In this document: piece after piece, positions 1 to 8,270 of the stretch
Layout: each line of letters starts with the position of its first letter
Position numbering within the stretch: the stretch's first letter is position 1
Origin: an uncultured Methanomassiliicoccales archaeon
Lineage (GTDB): Archaea; Thermoplasmatota; Thermoplasmata; Methanomassiliicoccales; Methanomethylophilaceae
DNA: 64,000 nucleotides
Direction: 5' to 3'
Assembly: GCA_959597175.1 (NCBI GenBank)
Contig: CAUFXM010000009.1
Coordinates: forward strand, 29,953-93,952
The notes under the pieces: generated by a model
Told to the model about the DNA's origin: nothing
The model's input: the letters and a program-made list of their open reading frames with translations, nothing else
The model's database searches: none
Made by a program: the position numbers and the translations under genes

Positions 1-469
1 CGATCTCGGCGCACTCGAACAGCTTCTCGGGGTAGGCGTGGGATCCGCCCATTCCGGGCCTGAGTCCCTCCTCGGCCTCACGCTGGTCGGGGATGGTCTG
101 CCTGACGGCGCAGTTCAGTCCGTACTCCTCGTGGTACTTCTCGCAGATCTCTTTCTGACCGGCGACGACAGGGACGGACAGCTTGGGCTGGTTCATCTGG
201 GAGACCCACTCGGTCTCGAGCTGGACGTTGGGGAATCCGGCGGTGACGGCCCTGTTCAGGATGTCCTTGGAGATGTAGTCGACGTACTCCTTTCTGAGCC
301 TCTCGGCGTCCTTCTCGGTTCCTGCCCTGGGGGCGTAGTTGATCTCGGGGATGACCTCGCCGGCTCCGATCTTCAGTCCGAATCCGTAGGAGATGGGCTC
401 CAGGGATTTTCCGAAGACCATGTCGTCAGCGCAGGCGTATGCCATTTTTGTGTATCTCTTAACTGCCAT
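1..469 (-). CDS. mtaB: Methanol:corrinoid methyltransferase MtaB, copy 1 (C-terminus beyond window edge)
   Basis: N-terminal third (about 156 residues) of the zinc enzyme that cleaves methanol and methylates the corrinoid of MtaC. It aligns closely, without gaps, with the complete copy at 1707-3107. The ATG at 467-469 is preceded by the Shine-Dalgarno GGAGAGTGA, which overlaps the stop of mtaC copy 1, so the two are translationally coupled. Bases 1-134 are identical to 2639-2772, including wobble positions, which points to recent duplication or gene conversion. The zinc ligands lie outside the window. Identity is secure; only completeness is unknown. Confidence 0.93.
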   Translation of the reverse strand, partial: MAVKRYTKMAYACADDMVFGKSLEPISYGFGLKIGAGEVIPEINYAPRAGTEKDAERLRKEYVDYISKDILNRAVTAGFPNVQLETEWVSQMNQPKLSVPVVAGQKEICEKYHEEYGLNCAVRQTIPDQREAEEGLRPGMGGSHAYPEKLFECAEI

Positions 470-474
470 CTGAA

Positions 475-1257
475 TCACTCTCCGTTTACGATGTTGTCCC
501 ACTCTTCCCTGACCTTCTTCCAGTCGTATCCGTCCAGAATCTTCTGGGCGATGAGGGGGGTCTGGGGGGCCTTCTCGGAGTAGATACCGAGGTCGTAGGA
601 GTTGGCGTACTCCCTGTTGACGGCTCCTCCGCATCCCATCATGGGGATGTTGAGGCCGGCCTCCTGGAGGCCCTTGGCGACTGCGGGGAAGGCGGTCATG
701 GTGGTGGTCATCAGAGCGGTTCCGGAAATGAAGAGGGGCTTGACCTCGACGCACTTGGCGACGGCGTCAACGACGGGAACGTCACGGCCCATGTCGATGA
801 CGTTGTAACCGGAAGCCCTCATCATGACAGCGGCGATGTTCTTTCCGATGTCGTGGGGGTCTCCCTCGGCAGCGTGCATGACGACAGTCGCCTTGGGGGT
901 AACTCCGCCGGGAACCTGCTTCTCGGCGATAGCGATTCCGATCTCCATGGTCTTGGCGGCCATCATGATCTCGGGCAGGTAGTAAACGTGCTCGGCGTAC
1001 AGCTTGGCGACGATCTCCATACCGGCGACCAGTCCGTTGTTGATGATGTCCAGGGGGTCCCTCTCTTTCAGGGCCTGGGTAACGACGGGTCCGACGGTCT
1101 TGAACCTCATGTAGAGGACTTCCTCTGCGACCTTGTGGAAGACAGGGTCGGTGGGGAGCAGCTTTGCAGCCATCTCCTGGGGAGTCATCTCGACCTGAAG
1201 GTCGATGTCGTAGCGCTTCAGTACTTTGGAAAAGTCTGCACCTTCGCAACTAAGCAT
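475..1257 (-). CDS. mtaC: Methanol corrinoid protein MtaC, copy 1
   Basis: Corrinoid-binding protein (260 aa) that takes the methyl group from MtaB and passes it to a CoM methyltransferase. An N-terminal helical B12-binding cap is followed by a Rossmann-like corrinoid domain with the base-off motif DPHDIG, whose His ligates cobalt. The start was chosen at the ATG at 1255-1257 because AGAGGAGA lies just upstream. The frame stays open to 1347, but that extension is basic and unlike the family. It lies immediately upstream of mtaB copy 1 and is clearly similar to the second MtaC at 3113-3892. Its long AT-rich upstream region carries a TATA box and repeated CATCCA elements. Confidence 0.94.
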   Translation of the reverse strand: MLSCEGADFSKVLKRYDIDLQVEMTPQEMAAKLLPTDPVFHKVAEEVLYMRFKTVGPVVTQALKERDPLDIINNGLVAGMEIVAKLYAEHVYYLPEIMMAAKTMEIGIAIAEKQVPGGVTPKATVVMHAAEGDPHDIGKNIAAVMMRASGYNVIDMGRDVPVVDAVAKCVEVKPLFISGTALMTTTMTAFPAVAKGLQEAGLNIPMMGCGGAVNREYANSYDLGIYSEKAPQTPLIAQKILDGYDWKKVREEWDNIVNGE

Positions 1258-1330
1258 TCTATCTCCTCTGCAAAGGGCCCGAAGGCCCTCTACAAGCCAC
1301 AGAAACGTATGATTGTATTTAGGAGATTTC

Positions 1331-1351
1331 ATGGATGCTTGATTCATCCAT
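1331..1351. promoter_or_regulatory. Inverted repeat, candidate operator of mtaCB copy 1
   Basis: Perfect inverted repeat with arms ATGGATG and CATCCAT separated by 7 nt. It sits about 25 bp downstream of the minus-strand TATA box, over the predicted transcription start. That position suits a repressor or other regulator. Binding is inferred, not shown. Confidence 0.5.
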
Positions 1352-1365
1352 ACATTTTTTTGATT

Positions 1366-1380
1366 TTATATTTAAATATA
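1366..1380 (-). promoter_or_regulatory. TATA box of mtaCB copy 1
   Basis: On the minus strand this reads TATATTTAAATATAA, a strong archaeal TATA element. It predicts a start near 1345 and a 5' leader of about 90 nt before the mtaC ATG. Confidence 0.6.
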
Positions 1381-1389
1381 TGAATTTTT

Positions 1390-1470
1390 ATCCATCCAAC
1401 ATCAAATTTTCATCCATTCATATAAATAACTTTCTATTTTTCAAAAAGAGTACATCCAATATCATCCATC
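1390..1470. repeat. Repeated CATCCA elements upstream of mtaC copy 1
   Basis: Copies of CATCCA occur at 1393, 1411, 1453 and 1463, in addition to the inverted repeat at 1331-1351. The 10-mer CATCCATCGA at 1463 recurs at 4240 upstream of the CobW-RamA operon, and ATGGATG recurs at 3977 upstream of mtaC copy 2. The gene-free stretch 1258-1706 holds these elements, the promoter and the mtaB copy 2 terminator. I see no gene in it. Confidence 0.5.
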
Positions 1471-1637
1471 GATTAAAGTGGTGTGAAAATATGTGAAATC
1501 AATATTTCAGACCCACCGTATTTTATCATTTCGCAACTTCGGCTGATGGGATCGCAATGTTACGACGATTGACGTTGGATGATGGCTCCCATATTCGGAA
1601 ACCATAGCAGAACGAACGAAGAGATACTGAGAAGATG

Positions 1638-1661
1638 GGTGGAGGGGAACATCCCTCCACC
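1638..1661 (-). terminator. Hairpin downstream of mtaB copy 2
   Basis: A 9-bp perfect stem (GGTGGAGGG/CCCTCCACC) with a 6-nt loop lies 46 bp past the mtaB stop. It marks the end of the second mtaCB operon. No strong T-run follows, so it may act in 3'-end processing instead. Confidence 0.5.
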
Positions 1662-1706
1662 GGGAAAGGGTTTGTTAAATGGTTTCTTGAAGGTATGCTC
1701 TCAATC

Positions 1707-3107
1707 TCAGAGACCGTAGTTCTTCTTGTTGTACAGGGGCACGAGCTCGGAGTACTTCTTGTCGCAGTACTCGAAGAACTTGTCCTCGCTGTCCGGAAGA
1801 GCCTCGAGGTCCTTGATGATGCCCTCGAGAACCTCCAGCTGCTTGTTGGTCAGCTGGATCTCCTTGGCATCGTATCCGCCCTTGACGATCTTGGCAGCGG
1901 TCAGACCGGCGGCCTTGGCCCTGAGGTAGATGTTGTCACCGTTCTCGGCGATGGCCTGTCCGATCTTGTAGGCGTTGTCGTAGGCGAGGATGTATCCCTC
2001 GGGTCCACGGGCCCTGTCAGAGATCATGTACAGGTCCCTGAGGGTCTTCTCCTGGCCGGTCTGGATAGCGGTGTTCATCAGAGAAACCTCGTATCCGAGA
2101 GGTCCGAGCCAGCACTGGACGGAGGAACCACCGAACTCGGGGTGGTACTCGACGGACTCGTTGGACCAGAGGTCGCAGACCTGAGCCATCAGGTTACCCT
2201 GGAGATCGCAGTGAGCGCACTGGCAGTTCTTACCCTCCTGAGCGGTGGGCTTTCCGGCGATGGCCTTGCAGATGACTCCCTCGTATCCGCAGTCCTTGTC
2301 GGGACCGACGGCACCGGACTCCCAGGCAGCCAGGGTCCTGGCGGCGGAGATGCACCTGGTGACGGCGGAGAAGGTCTTCTGGACATCGTTGTCGAGGAAT
2401 CCTCCGGCCATGAACATGGACACGTTGGCTCCGGAGCAGTTGGTGTCTCCTCCAGCGACGCACTTGTTCTTCTTGGCGATGTCGACGAACTGGGACCAGA
2501 CATACTCCATGTCGATGGATCCGAGGTATCCGACACCGAACAGGAAGGCGACGATGTCTCCGTTGGTGACAGCGTAGTCGGCGAACTCTTTTCCTCCGAC
2601 GGACTCACAGGACAGGTTGTCGGCACCGTTCTCGCAAGCGATCTCGGCGCACTCGAACAGCTTCTCGGGGTAGGCGTGGGATCCGCCCATTCCGGGCCTG
2701 AGTCCCTCCTCGGCCTCACGCTGGTCGGGGATGGTCTGCCTGACGGCGCAGTTCAGTCCGTACTCCTCGTGGAACTTCTCGCAGATAGCCTTCTGGCCCT
2801 CGACGACGGGGGTGGCCATCTTGGGGTTACCCATCTGGGAGACCCACTCGGTCTCGAGCTGGACGTCGGGGAATCCGACGGTGACGGCCCTGTTCAGGAC
2901 GTCCTTGGAGATGTAGTCGACGTACTCCTTCCTGAGGGACTCGGGGTCCTTCTCTTTTCCAGGCCTGGGAGCGTAGTTCAGCTCGGGGATGACCCTTCCG
3001 GCACCGACCTTGATTCCGAATCCGTAGGAAACGGGCTGTTTGGCGGTTCCGAAAACCATCTCGTCTGCACTGCTGTATGCCATCTTGGTGTATCTTGTTG
3101 CTGCCAT
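1707..3107 (-). CDS. mtaB: Methanol:corrinoid methyltransferase MtaB, copy 2
   Basis: Complete 466-residue MtaB, the usual family length. It catalyses methanol + Co(I)-MtaC to methyl-Co(III)-MtaC in the cytoplasm. The three zinc ligands known from Methanosarcina barkeri MtaB (Glu164, Cys220, Cys269) appear as Glu168 (SCES), Cys224 (DTNC) and Cys273 (KDCG), all shifted by four residues. The start is the ATG at 3105-3107 with GGAGAGTGA upstream. The frame runs open to 3137 but lacks family sequence there. mtaC copy 2 ends 5 nt upstream, forming an operon. There is no internal TAG, as expected since MtaB does not contain pyrrolysine. Confidence 0.97.
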   Translation of the reverse strand: MAATRYTKMAYSSADEMVFGTAKQPVSYGFGIKVGAGRVIPELNYAPRPGKEKDPESLRKEYVDYISKDVLNRAVTVGFPDVQLETEWVSQMGNPKMATPVVEGQKAICEKFHEEYGLNCAVRQTIPDQREAEEGLRPGMGGSHAYPEKLFECAEIACENGADNLSCESVGGKEFADYAVTNGDIVAFLFGVGYLGSIDMEYVWSQFVDIAKKNKCVAGGDTNCSGANVSMFMAGGFLDNDVQKTFSAVTRCISAARTLAAWESGAVGPDKDCGYEGVICKAIAGKPTAQEGKNCQCAHCDLQGNLMAQVCDLWSNESVEYHPEFGGSSVQCWLGPLGYEVSLMNTAIQTGQEKTLRDLYMISDRARGPEGYILAYDNAYKIGQAIAENGDNIYLRAKAAGLTAAKIVKGGYDAKEIQLTNKQLEVLEGIIKDLEALPDSEDKFFEYCDKKYSELVPLYNKKNYGL

Positions 3108-3112
3108 TGAAA

Positions 3113-3892
3113 TCACTCTCCAACGATGTTGTCCCACTCGTCCCTTACTCTCTTCCAGTCGTAACCGGCGAGCACCTTGTCGGCGATCGGGGGTGTCTGC
3201 GGGGCCTTCTCGGAGTAGATTCCGAGATCGAAGGACTCAGCGAAGTCCCTGTTCACTGCACCGCCGGCGGCCATGAAGGGGATGTTGACTCCGTCCTTCA
3301 CGAGGATCTCGGCGGCCCTGGGGAAGGCAGTCATGGTGGTGGTCATCAGAGCGGTTCCGGTGACCATCAGGGGCTTGACTTCCTCGACCTTGGCGACGAC
3401 GTCGGTAACGGCGACGTCCTTACCCATGTCGATGACAGTGTATCCAGAGGACCTGAGCATAACAGCTGCGATGTTCTTTCCGATGTCGTGGGGGTCTCCC
3501 TCGGCAGCGTGCATAACGATGGTGGCTTTGGTCTCCCTTCCGCCGGGGATCTGCTTCTCGGCGAGGGCGATTCCGATCTCCATGGTCTTGGCGGCCATCA
3601 TGATCTCGGGCAGGTAGTAGATGTGCTCAGCGTACAGCTTAGCAACGCACTCCATTCCGACAACCAGACCGTTGTTGATGATGTCCAGAGGCTTGTGGGT
3701 CTTCAGGGCCTCAGCGGTGGCGGGTCCGACGTCCTTGAACTTCATGTACAGGACGCACTCCGCGACACTCTTCAGGACGGGGTCCGAGGGCAGCATCTTC
3801 TTGGCGACGGCCTCAGGGGTTGTCTCGTTCTGAGCCTCAACGTCGTAGCGTTTGAGGATCTTGGAGAAATCTACTCCTTTGTAGTCAATCAT
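3113..3892 (-). CDS. mtaC: Methanol corrinoid protein MtaC, copy 2
   Basis: Corrinoid methyl carrier of 259 aa. Residues 1-90 form the helical cap and the rest the cobalamin-binding Rossmann fold, with base-off motif DPHDIG at 133-138 (cobalt ligand His135). The ATG at 3890-3892 has an excellent ribosome-binding site, AAAGGAGG. It forms a two-gene operon with mtaB copy 2. It differs from copy 1 at many positions, mainly in the N-terminal cap, while sharing long identical DNA tracts such as the DPHDIG region. Retention of both copies suggests dosage or differential expression. Confidence 0.96.
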   Translation of the reverse strand: MIDYKGVDFSKILKRYDVEAQNETTPEAVAKKMLPSDPVLKSVAECVLYMKFKDVGPATAEALKTHKPLDIINNGLVVGMECVAKLYAEHIYYLPEIMMAAKTMEIGIALAEKQIPGGRETKATIVMHAAEGDPHDIGKNIAAVMLRSSGYTVIDMGKDVAVTDVVAKVEEVKPLMVTGTALMTTTMTAFPRAAEILVKDGVNIPFMAAGGAVNRDFAESFDLGIYSEKAPQTPPIADKVLAGYDWKRVRDEWDNIVGE

Positions 3893-3956
3893 TTGTTTTC
3901 CTCCTTTTGCAGCATCCGGTTGCCCGAAAGCTGTGCTTCTATGATTGCTCGGGACG

Positions 3957-3983
3957 TTATTTAACCGATTTCAAGGATGGATG
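3957..3983 (-). promoter_or_regulatory. Promoter and ATGGATG element of mtaCB copy 2
   Basis: On the minus strand CGGTTAAATAAC (3957-3968) reads as a BRE/TATA element, giving a leader of about 40 nt before the mtaC ATG. An ATGGATG half-site at 3977-3983 lies just upstream of it, matching the arm of the inverted repeat before copy 1. Confidence 0.45.
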
Positions 3984-4186
3984 AAGCAACCATAGTATTT
4001 AAAGAAGATAATAAAATTTATATAATGTTGTTTTCAAAAATGTCGTTAAGTATGCCAAATACGTGGTTTTCTTTATAAGTCACTATATAAAGAAATCGTG
4101 TTTTTATATAAATGCAAATTATATTATCATATTTAGGATAATATTATGAGTTTTATTCATTACAGGATAATCAACTAACCTGTCAT

Positions 4187-4310
4187 CGGACCCCCCTTGC
4201 ATGGTCCGGAGTGTCCGTAACCTGGATTATACATACATCCATCCATCGACGTCCAATACATATGCTGGCTATCGTACGTCGGAATTCTTCCCATATATAT
4301 TATATAAATA
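4187..4310 (+). promoter_or_regulatory. Regulatory region of the CobW/His-rich/RamA operon
   Basis: The gene-free stretch 3893-4423 is AT-rich. It carries a 6-bp hairpin (CGGACC/GGTCCG, 4187-4208), overlapping CATCCA elements at 4236-4248 and a TATA box (TATATTATATAAATA) around 4296-4310. The predicted leader is about 85 nt. A weaker TATA-like CTTATATC lies at 4403. The shared CATCCATCGA 10-mer links this operon to mtaCB copy 1. Confidence 0.45.
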
Positions 4311-4423
4311 TGAGTTAGTCGGCGAACGTCATTTCTTGAGCACGTTAAAATCATCCTGGGACCCGATATTAACTTCAACTTCATTCGTGGAAGGAAGGAA
4401 CCAAACTTATATCCGAGGACGAT

Positions 4424-5023
4424 ATGGGAAAACCCATGTATGTATACATTCTAGGAGGCTTCCTCGGAAGCGGGAAGACCACCCTGCTCATGAAGATCGC
4501 CTCCATGTACACGAAACGCGGCCTCAAGACCGCTATCGTCGTGAACGAGTCCGGTTCCGTCGGAGTGGACGGAGCCACGCTCAAAGCCGAGGGCTACGAT
4601 GCTGTGGAACTCCCGGACGGATGTATCTGCTGTTCCCTGTCGGGTACGCTGCAGTCCGCCCTCAAGAGCATCAAGAGGGACATCGACCCCGACATCATTA
4701 TCATCGAGCCCACGGGCCTCGCACTCCCCCACAAGGTGAAGGACCTGGTCCGCGTCGCCATGATCGACGACGAGGCAACGTACATCATCGGTGTCGCCGA
4801 CGTGCAGAGGTTCGAGGACCTGATCAAGAAGAAAGAGCAGTTCTTCAAGATGCAGATGTCCAAGGCCGACTTCATCCTCATCAACAAGATGGACCTTGCC
4901 AAGCCCGGACAGATCGACGAGGTCTCCGCCTGGCTCAAGTCCGAGTACCCCGACAAGCCCATCATGGCCATCTCCGCCAAGACTGACGAGAACATCGACA
5001 AGCTCTACGAGATGATGAGATGA
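4424..5023 (+). CDS. CobW/HypB/UreG-type GTPase, probable metallochaperone
   Basis: Small P-loop GTPase of 199 aa belonging to the CobW/COG0523 group that hands metals (Zn, Co, Ni) to enzymes. Visible motifs are the P-loop GGFLGSGKTT at 11-20, the metal-binding CxCC motif (CICC, 67-70), EPTG at 95-98 and the guanine motif NKMD at 154-157. It lacks the C-terminal CobW domain of longer relatives. The start codon is preceded by GAGGACG. Its stop overlaps the start of the histidine-rich protein (ATGA), and the RamA activase follows. This suggests a role in loading zinc into MtaB or cobalt/corrinoid into MtaC. The metal is not determined by sequence. Confidence 0.85.
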   Translation: MGKPMYVYILGGFLGSGKTTLLMKIASMYTKRGLKTAIVVNESGSVGVDGATLKAEGYDAVELPDGCICCSLSGTLQSALKSIKRDIDPDIIIIEPTGLALPHKVKDLVRVAMIDDEATYIIGVADVQRFEDLIKKKEQFFKMQMSKADFILINKMDLAKPGQIDEVSAWLKSEYPDKPIMAISAKTDENIDKLYEMMR

Positions 5024-5670
5024 GCGAGCACGATCATCATCACGACCATGACCACTGCGACCATGAGCACGAGCCCACCTCCATCGAGCAGGCGGGCGGC
5101 TGCGCCGTCGGTCTCAGCGGCACCATCACGGGATTCAACGCAGACGCCGAGGCCAGGTTCGCCAAGGCGCTCATGCAGGTGGGCGACTGGGTCACGAAGG
5201 AGTCTGGCTGCCTGCTGGGCCACATCAAGGCCGCCATCGTCAAGGAGGACGGCAGCGGGATCACCCTGAACCTCACCGATGTTGAGAACGGCGTCGAGCA
5301 CCACGGGACCATGGAGCCCCAGGAGAAGGTGCACTTCACCTTCATGTGCGCCGTGCTGGACGTGGACGAGCACGAGCTCAAGCACCGGATGTACCACACC
5401 ATCGACGACACCGGTCTGGACTACGAGCTGGAGGAGAACGTGGAGTGCCACTGCCATGACCACGACCACCACCATCACGAGCATGGCGACGAGTGCCACT
5501 GCCATGACCATGAGCACGGGCACGATCACCACCATCACGATGAGGGCCACCACCACGAGGACGGAGAGTGTCACTGTCCCGAGTGCGAGGCCAAAAAGGC
5601 TAAGGAAAGTCAGTCCGAGAAGAAGGAGAAGACGTCCTTCCTCGACAGGCTAAGGAGGAAAAAGCAATGA
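5020..5670 (+). CDS. Histidine-rich metal-binding protein
   Basis: Protein of 216 aa with a His/Asp-rich N-terminus (about residues 3-18), a folded middle part (about 25-140) with several Cys and His, a second long His/Cys/Glu run (about 142-192), and a basic tail. Low-complexity CAC/CAT codons span 5440-5575. I do not recognise the middle domain. It overlaps the CobW-type GTPase by 4 nt and the RamA homologue by 4 nt, so all three are translationally coupled. His-rich segments next to CobW GTPases usually store or deliver Zn, Ni or Co. Here the likely clients are MtaB (Zn) or corrinoid proteins (Co), which is inference from context. Confidence 0.8.
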   Translation: MSEHDHHHDHDHCDHEHEPTSIEQAGGCAVGLSGTITGFNADAEARFAKALMQVGDWVTKESGCLLGHIKAAIVKEDGSGITLNLTDVENGVEHHGTMEPQEKVHFTFMCAVLDVDEHELKHRMYHTIDDTGLDYELEENVECHCHDHDHHHHEHGDECHCHDHEHGHDHHHHDEGHHHEDGECHCPECEAKKAKESQSEKKEKTSFLDRLRRKKQ

Positions 5671-7283
5671 GATACGGAATATCGCTGGACATCGGAACCA
5701 GCGGAACCAGAGGGCATGCCATCGAGCTCGACACGGGGAAGATCATCTCCACGTCGGTCACAGAGTGCCACCCCCTCCCCGGTGCGAACATCATGGACCA
5801 CCTGACGTTCTGCATCAACGTGGGGACGGAGACCGCGCACAAGATCCTCATAGACACCGTGAACAAACTGATCGCCACCATGGGGATCGACCTGAACCAG
5901 GTCGACAGGGTGAGCATCTGCGGGAACCCCATCCAGCTGTCCCTCTTCCAGGGCATCCCGGTCGACGACCTCGCCTTCGCCGGCGAGAACGCCCACAAGG
6001 CCAGGGGGATTAAGGAGCAGAAGAGGGACGCAGGCTCCTTCTCCGCCGTTGACGTCGGACTCAACGTCAGGGACGGATGCGAGCTGCTGGTCCCGCCCGC
6101 GATCAGACACGAGATCGGTGCCGACGCGCTGGCGATGATGTACAAGAGCGGCTTCCTCGAGCAGAAGGAGAACTGCCTCGTCACCGACTACGGTACCAAC
6201 GCCGAGATGGCGCTGAAGATCGGCGACGACATCTACACCGGATCCGCGGCCGCCGGTCCCGCCATGGAGGGGCAGTCCATCAAATGCGGGATGCTCGCCG
6301 GACCCGGTGCGATCTCCGACCTGGAGTACGACTTCAAATGGGTCACGAAGGTCCTCGACGACGACATCCTCCCCCAGGACGGCGACAAGGTCGACTTCGG
6401 CCTCGAGATGATCGAGGAGAACGGCCCCATGCACGGCAAGGCGAAGGGAATCACGGGAACCGGTGTCATCGCCGCCGTGTCCGTCGCCCTGGACGAGCAC
6501 CTCTGGAGGAAGGGCAAGCTGACCACGTCCGACGGCAAGATGCACTTCCAGGACGGGGTCTACATCGACTCCCACGACATCTCCGAGGCTCTGAAGGCCA
6601 TCGGTGCCATGCGCGCCGGTCACTTCACCCTGCTGGAGCACGCCGGAATCAAGTTCAGCGAGCTGGACATCATGTACATGGCCGGTGCCTCCGGTACCTA
6701 CGTTGATGCCGTGAAGGCCAGGGACGTCGGTCTCCTGCCTCCCTCCTGCGGCACCATCTACCAGTACGGCAACACGTCCCTGGCCATGGCCACCGACATC
6801 CTCAGGAAGCCCGAGCTCCTCGACGAGCTGCAGGACATCGCCAACGGGATCAGGGCCAACCACATCATGTTCGCCGGCGACAAGATCTTCGAGCAGATCT
6901 ACACCCAGGAGCTGGCCCTCTGCGACGAGGGCATGCCCATGGAGATGTACAACAAGAACAACGCCATGGTCGGCATCCAGGAGCTGCCCAAGCCCAAGGG
7001 GACGCCCACCGTGCACCGCATGGTCCAGCGTGACATCCCCGACCTGGGAGAGAGGGGACTGTACATCCTCCACGACATCGGGACAGAGCTCCGCGGATAC
7101 ATGGAGGGCTGCACCGGATGCAAGAAGTGCGAGAAGGAGTGCCCCGAGAACGCGCTCACGGTCACCGACGACAAGGAGATCGTCGTCAAGACCAAGAACT
7201 GCCTGGGTACCGCCTGCTACAGGTGCCAGTTCAGCTGCCCGCACAAGGTCTACAAGTACGATCAGCTGAAGCTCACCTTCTGA
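5667..7283 (+). CDS. RamA-like corrinoid protein reductive activase
   Basis: Protein of 538 aa, the length of Methanosarcina RamA, which uses ATP to reduce inactive Co(II) corrinoid proteins back to Co(I). The N-terminal ASKHA-type nucleotide-binding fold (DIGTSGTRG near residue 8, DYGTNAEM near 173) corresponds to DUF4445. The C-terminus holds two ferredoxin-type clusters, CTGCKKCEKECP and CLGTACYRCQFSCP. Its coupling to the CobW and His-rich genes and its nearness to two mtaCB pairs suggest it activates MtaC, although RamA homologues also serve methylamine corrinoid proteins. A terminator hairpin follows. Confidence 0.9.
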   Translation: MRYGISLDIGTSGTRGHAIELDTGKIISTSVTECHPLPGANIMDHLTFCINVGTETAHKILIDTVNKLIATMGIDLNQVDRVSICGNPIQLSLFQGIPVDDLAFAGENAHKARGIKEQKRDAGSFSAVDVGLNVRDGCELLVPPAIRHEIGADALAMMYKSGFLEQKENCLVTDYGTNAEMALKIGDDIYTGSAAAGPAMEGQSIKCGMLAGPGAISDLEYDFKWVTKVLDDDILPQDGDKVDFGLEMIEENGPMHGKAKGITGTGVIAAVSVALDEHLWRKGKLTTSDGKMHFQDGVYIDSHDISEALKAIGAMRAGHFTLLEHAGIKFSELDIMYMAGASGTYVDAVKARDVGLLPPSCGTIYQYGNTSLAMATDILRKPELLDELQDIANGIRANHIMFAGDKIFEQIYTQELALCDEGMPMEMYNKNNAMVGIQELPKPKGTPTVHRMVQRDIPDLGERGLYILHDIGTELRGYMEGCTGCKKCEKECPENALTVTDDKEIVVKTKNCLGTACYRCQFSCPHKVYKYDQLKLTF

Positions 7284-7291
7284 GCGAAAAC

Positions 7292-7320
7292 AGGGCCGCA
7301 AGGCCCTTTCTTCCTTTTTT
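7292..7320 (+). terminator. Terminator of the CobW-RamA operon
   Basis: Stem AGGGCC/GGCCCT with loop GCAA, followed by a T-rich run ending in six T at 7315-7320. It lies 9 bp after the activase stop. Confidence 0.7.
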
Positions 7321-7388
7321 CATATCTATCAAAGAAGAGTTGAGGAGAAGTGTGACTGCCCGCGCATGCGGGCGTAACAGGTTTCGTG

Positions 7389-8270
7389 TCACTGGTTCAG
7401 GACGTTCTCCTTCTCGAGCTCCTCCAGGACCCTCTTCCTGAGTGCGGTGAACTCGGGGGATGCGCGGTCCCTTGGCCTGGGCCAGCTTATCTCGACGACC
7501 TCCTTGATCTTCGCCGGACGCTTGGTCAGGATGACCATCCTGTCCGACAGGTAGACCGCCTCGTCGACGGAGTGGGTGATGAAGATGATCGTCTGGTCGG
7601 TCTTGTCCAGGATCCTGATCAGGTTCGCCTGCATCAGATTGCGGGTCTGTGCGTCCAACGCCCCGAAGGGCTCGTCCATGAGGATGACGTCCGGGTGTGT
7701 CACCAGGGCGCGGGCGAGAGCCACACGCTGCTTCATCCCTCCGGAGAGCTCGTGGACCCTCGCGTCGGCGAAGTCCTGGAGCCCCACCAGCTCGATGTAC
7801 TTCAGCGCCCTCTCGCGCCTCTCCTCCTTGGGGACCCCCGCGATCTCCATGCCGAACTCGACGTTCTTCCTCACGGACCTCCAGGGGAACAGGGCGAAGT
7901 CCTGGAACACCATGCCCCTGTCGGACCCCGGCCCGTTGCACTCGCGGTCGCCTATGAGTATCTGGCCGGAAGTGGGCTGGATCAGACCGGCGATCAGCCT
8001 GAGGATTGTGGTCTTCCCGCATCCGGATGGGCCGACTATGGATATCAGCTCCCCCTTGCGGATATCCAGGCTGAAGTCTTCCAGGACGACCGTCTCCGAC
8101 TCGTCGGTGCGGTAGGTCTTGTTTAGACCCCTGATGTGGATCTGGACGTCCCCCTCCCTCAGCTGGTCGCGGGGCTTCACCACATCGGACTCGGTGGCGC
8201 TGCTCTGGGTGACGCCCTCGCCGAGAGGCTGCAGGCCGTCACCGCCCATTGCTGCTGTTTCCTCAGACAT
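7389..8270 (-). CDS. ABC transporter ATP-binding protein, nitrate/sulfonate/taurine type
   Basis: Cytoplasmic ATPase of 293 aa resembling SsuB/TauB/NrtD. After an unusual N-terminal extension of about 40 residues come Walker A GPSGCGKTT, Q-loop VFQDFALFPWR, signature LSGGMKQR, Walker B VILMDEPFGALD and the H-loop THSVDEA. It overlaps the permease gene by 8 nt and is the last gene of a three-gene importer operon. It lies downstream of the coenzyme M operon on the same strand. Sequence cannot distinguish sulfonate, taurine or thiamine-precursor substrates. Confidence 0.92.
   Translation of the reverse strand: MSEETAAMGGDGLQPLGEGVTQSSATESDVVKPRDQLREGDVQIHIRGLNKTYRTDESETVVLEDFSLDIRKGELISIVGPSGCGKTTILRLIAGLIQPTSGQILIGDRECNGPGSDRGMVFQDFALFPWRSVRKNVEFGMEIAGVPKEERRERALKYIELVGLQDFADARVHELSGGMKQRVALARALVTHPDVILMDEPFGALDAQTRNLMQANLIRILDKTDQTIIFITHSVDEAVYLSDRMVILTKRPAKIKEVVEISWPRPRDRASPEFTALRKRVLEELEKENVLNQ

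Noticed and set aside
853..1383. Open plus-strand frame antisense to mtaC copy 1
   Set aside because: It is the complement of a conserved gene and has low-complexity Gly/Asp/Val composition typical of shadows of GC-rich genes.
4175..4384. Minus-strand frame of 69 codons before the CobW gene
   Set aside because: It crosses the AT-rich promoter with no family match or ribosome-binding site.
1258..4423. Riboswitch or CRISPR-like repeats from the repeated CATCCA elements
   Set aside because: The repeats are 6-10 bp with irregular spacing and lie at promoters, so regulatory sites explain them better. No CRISPR array was seen anywhere.
5005..5574. Val/Met-rich minus-strand frame over the histidine-rich gene
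   Set aside because: It results from reading His codons (CAC/CAT) on the opposite strand as GTG/ATG.
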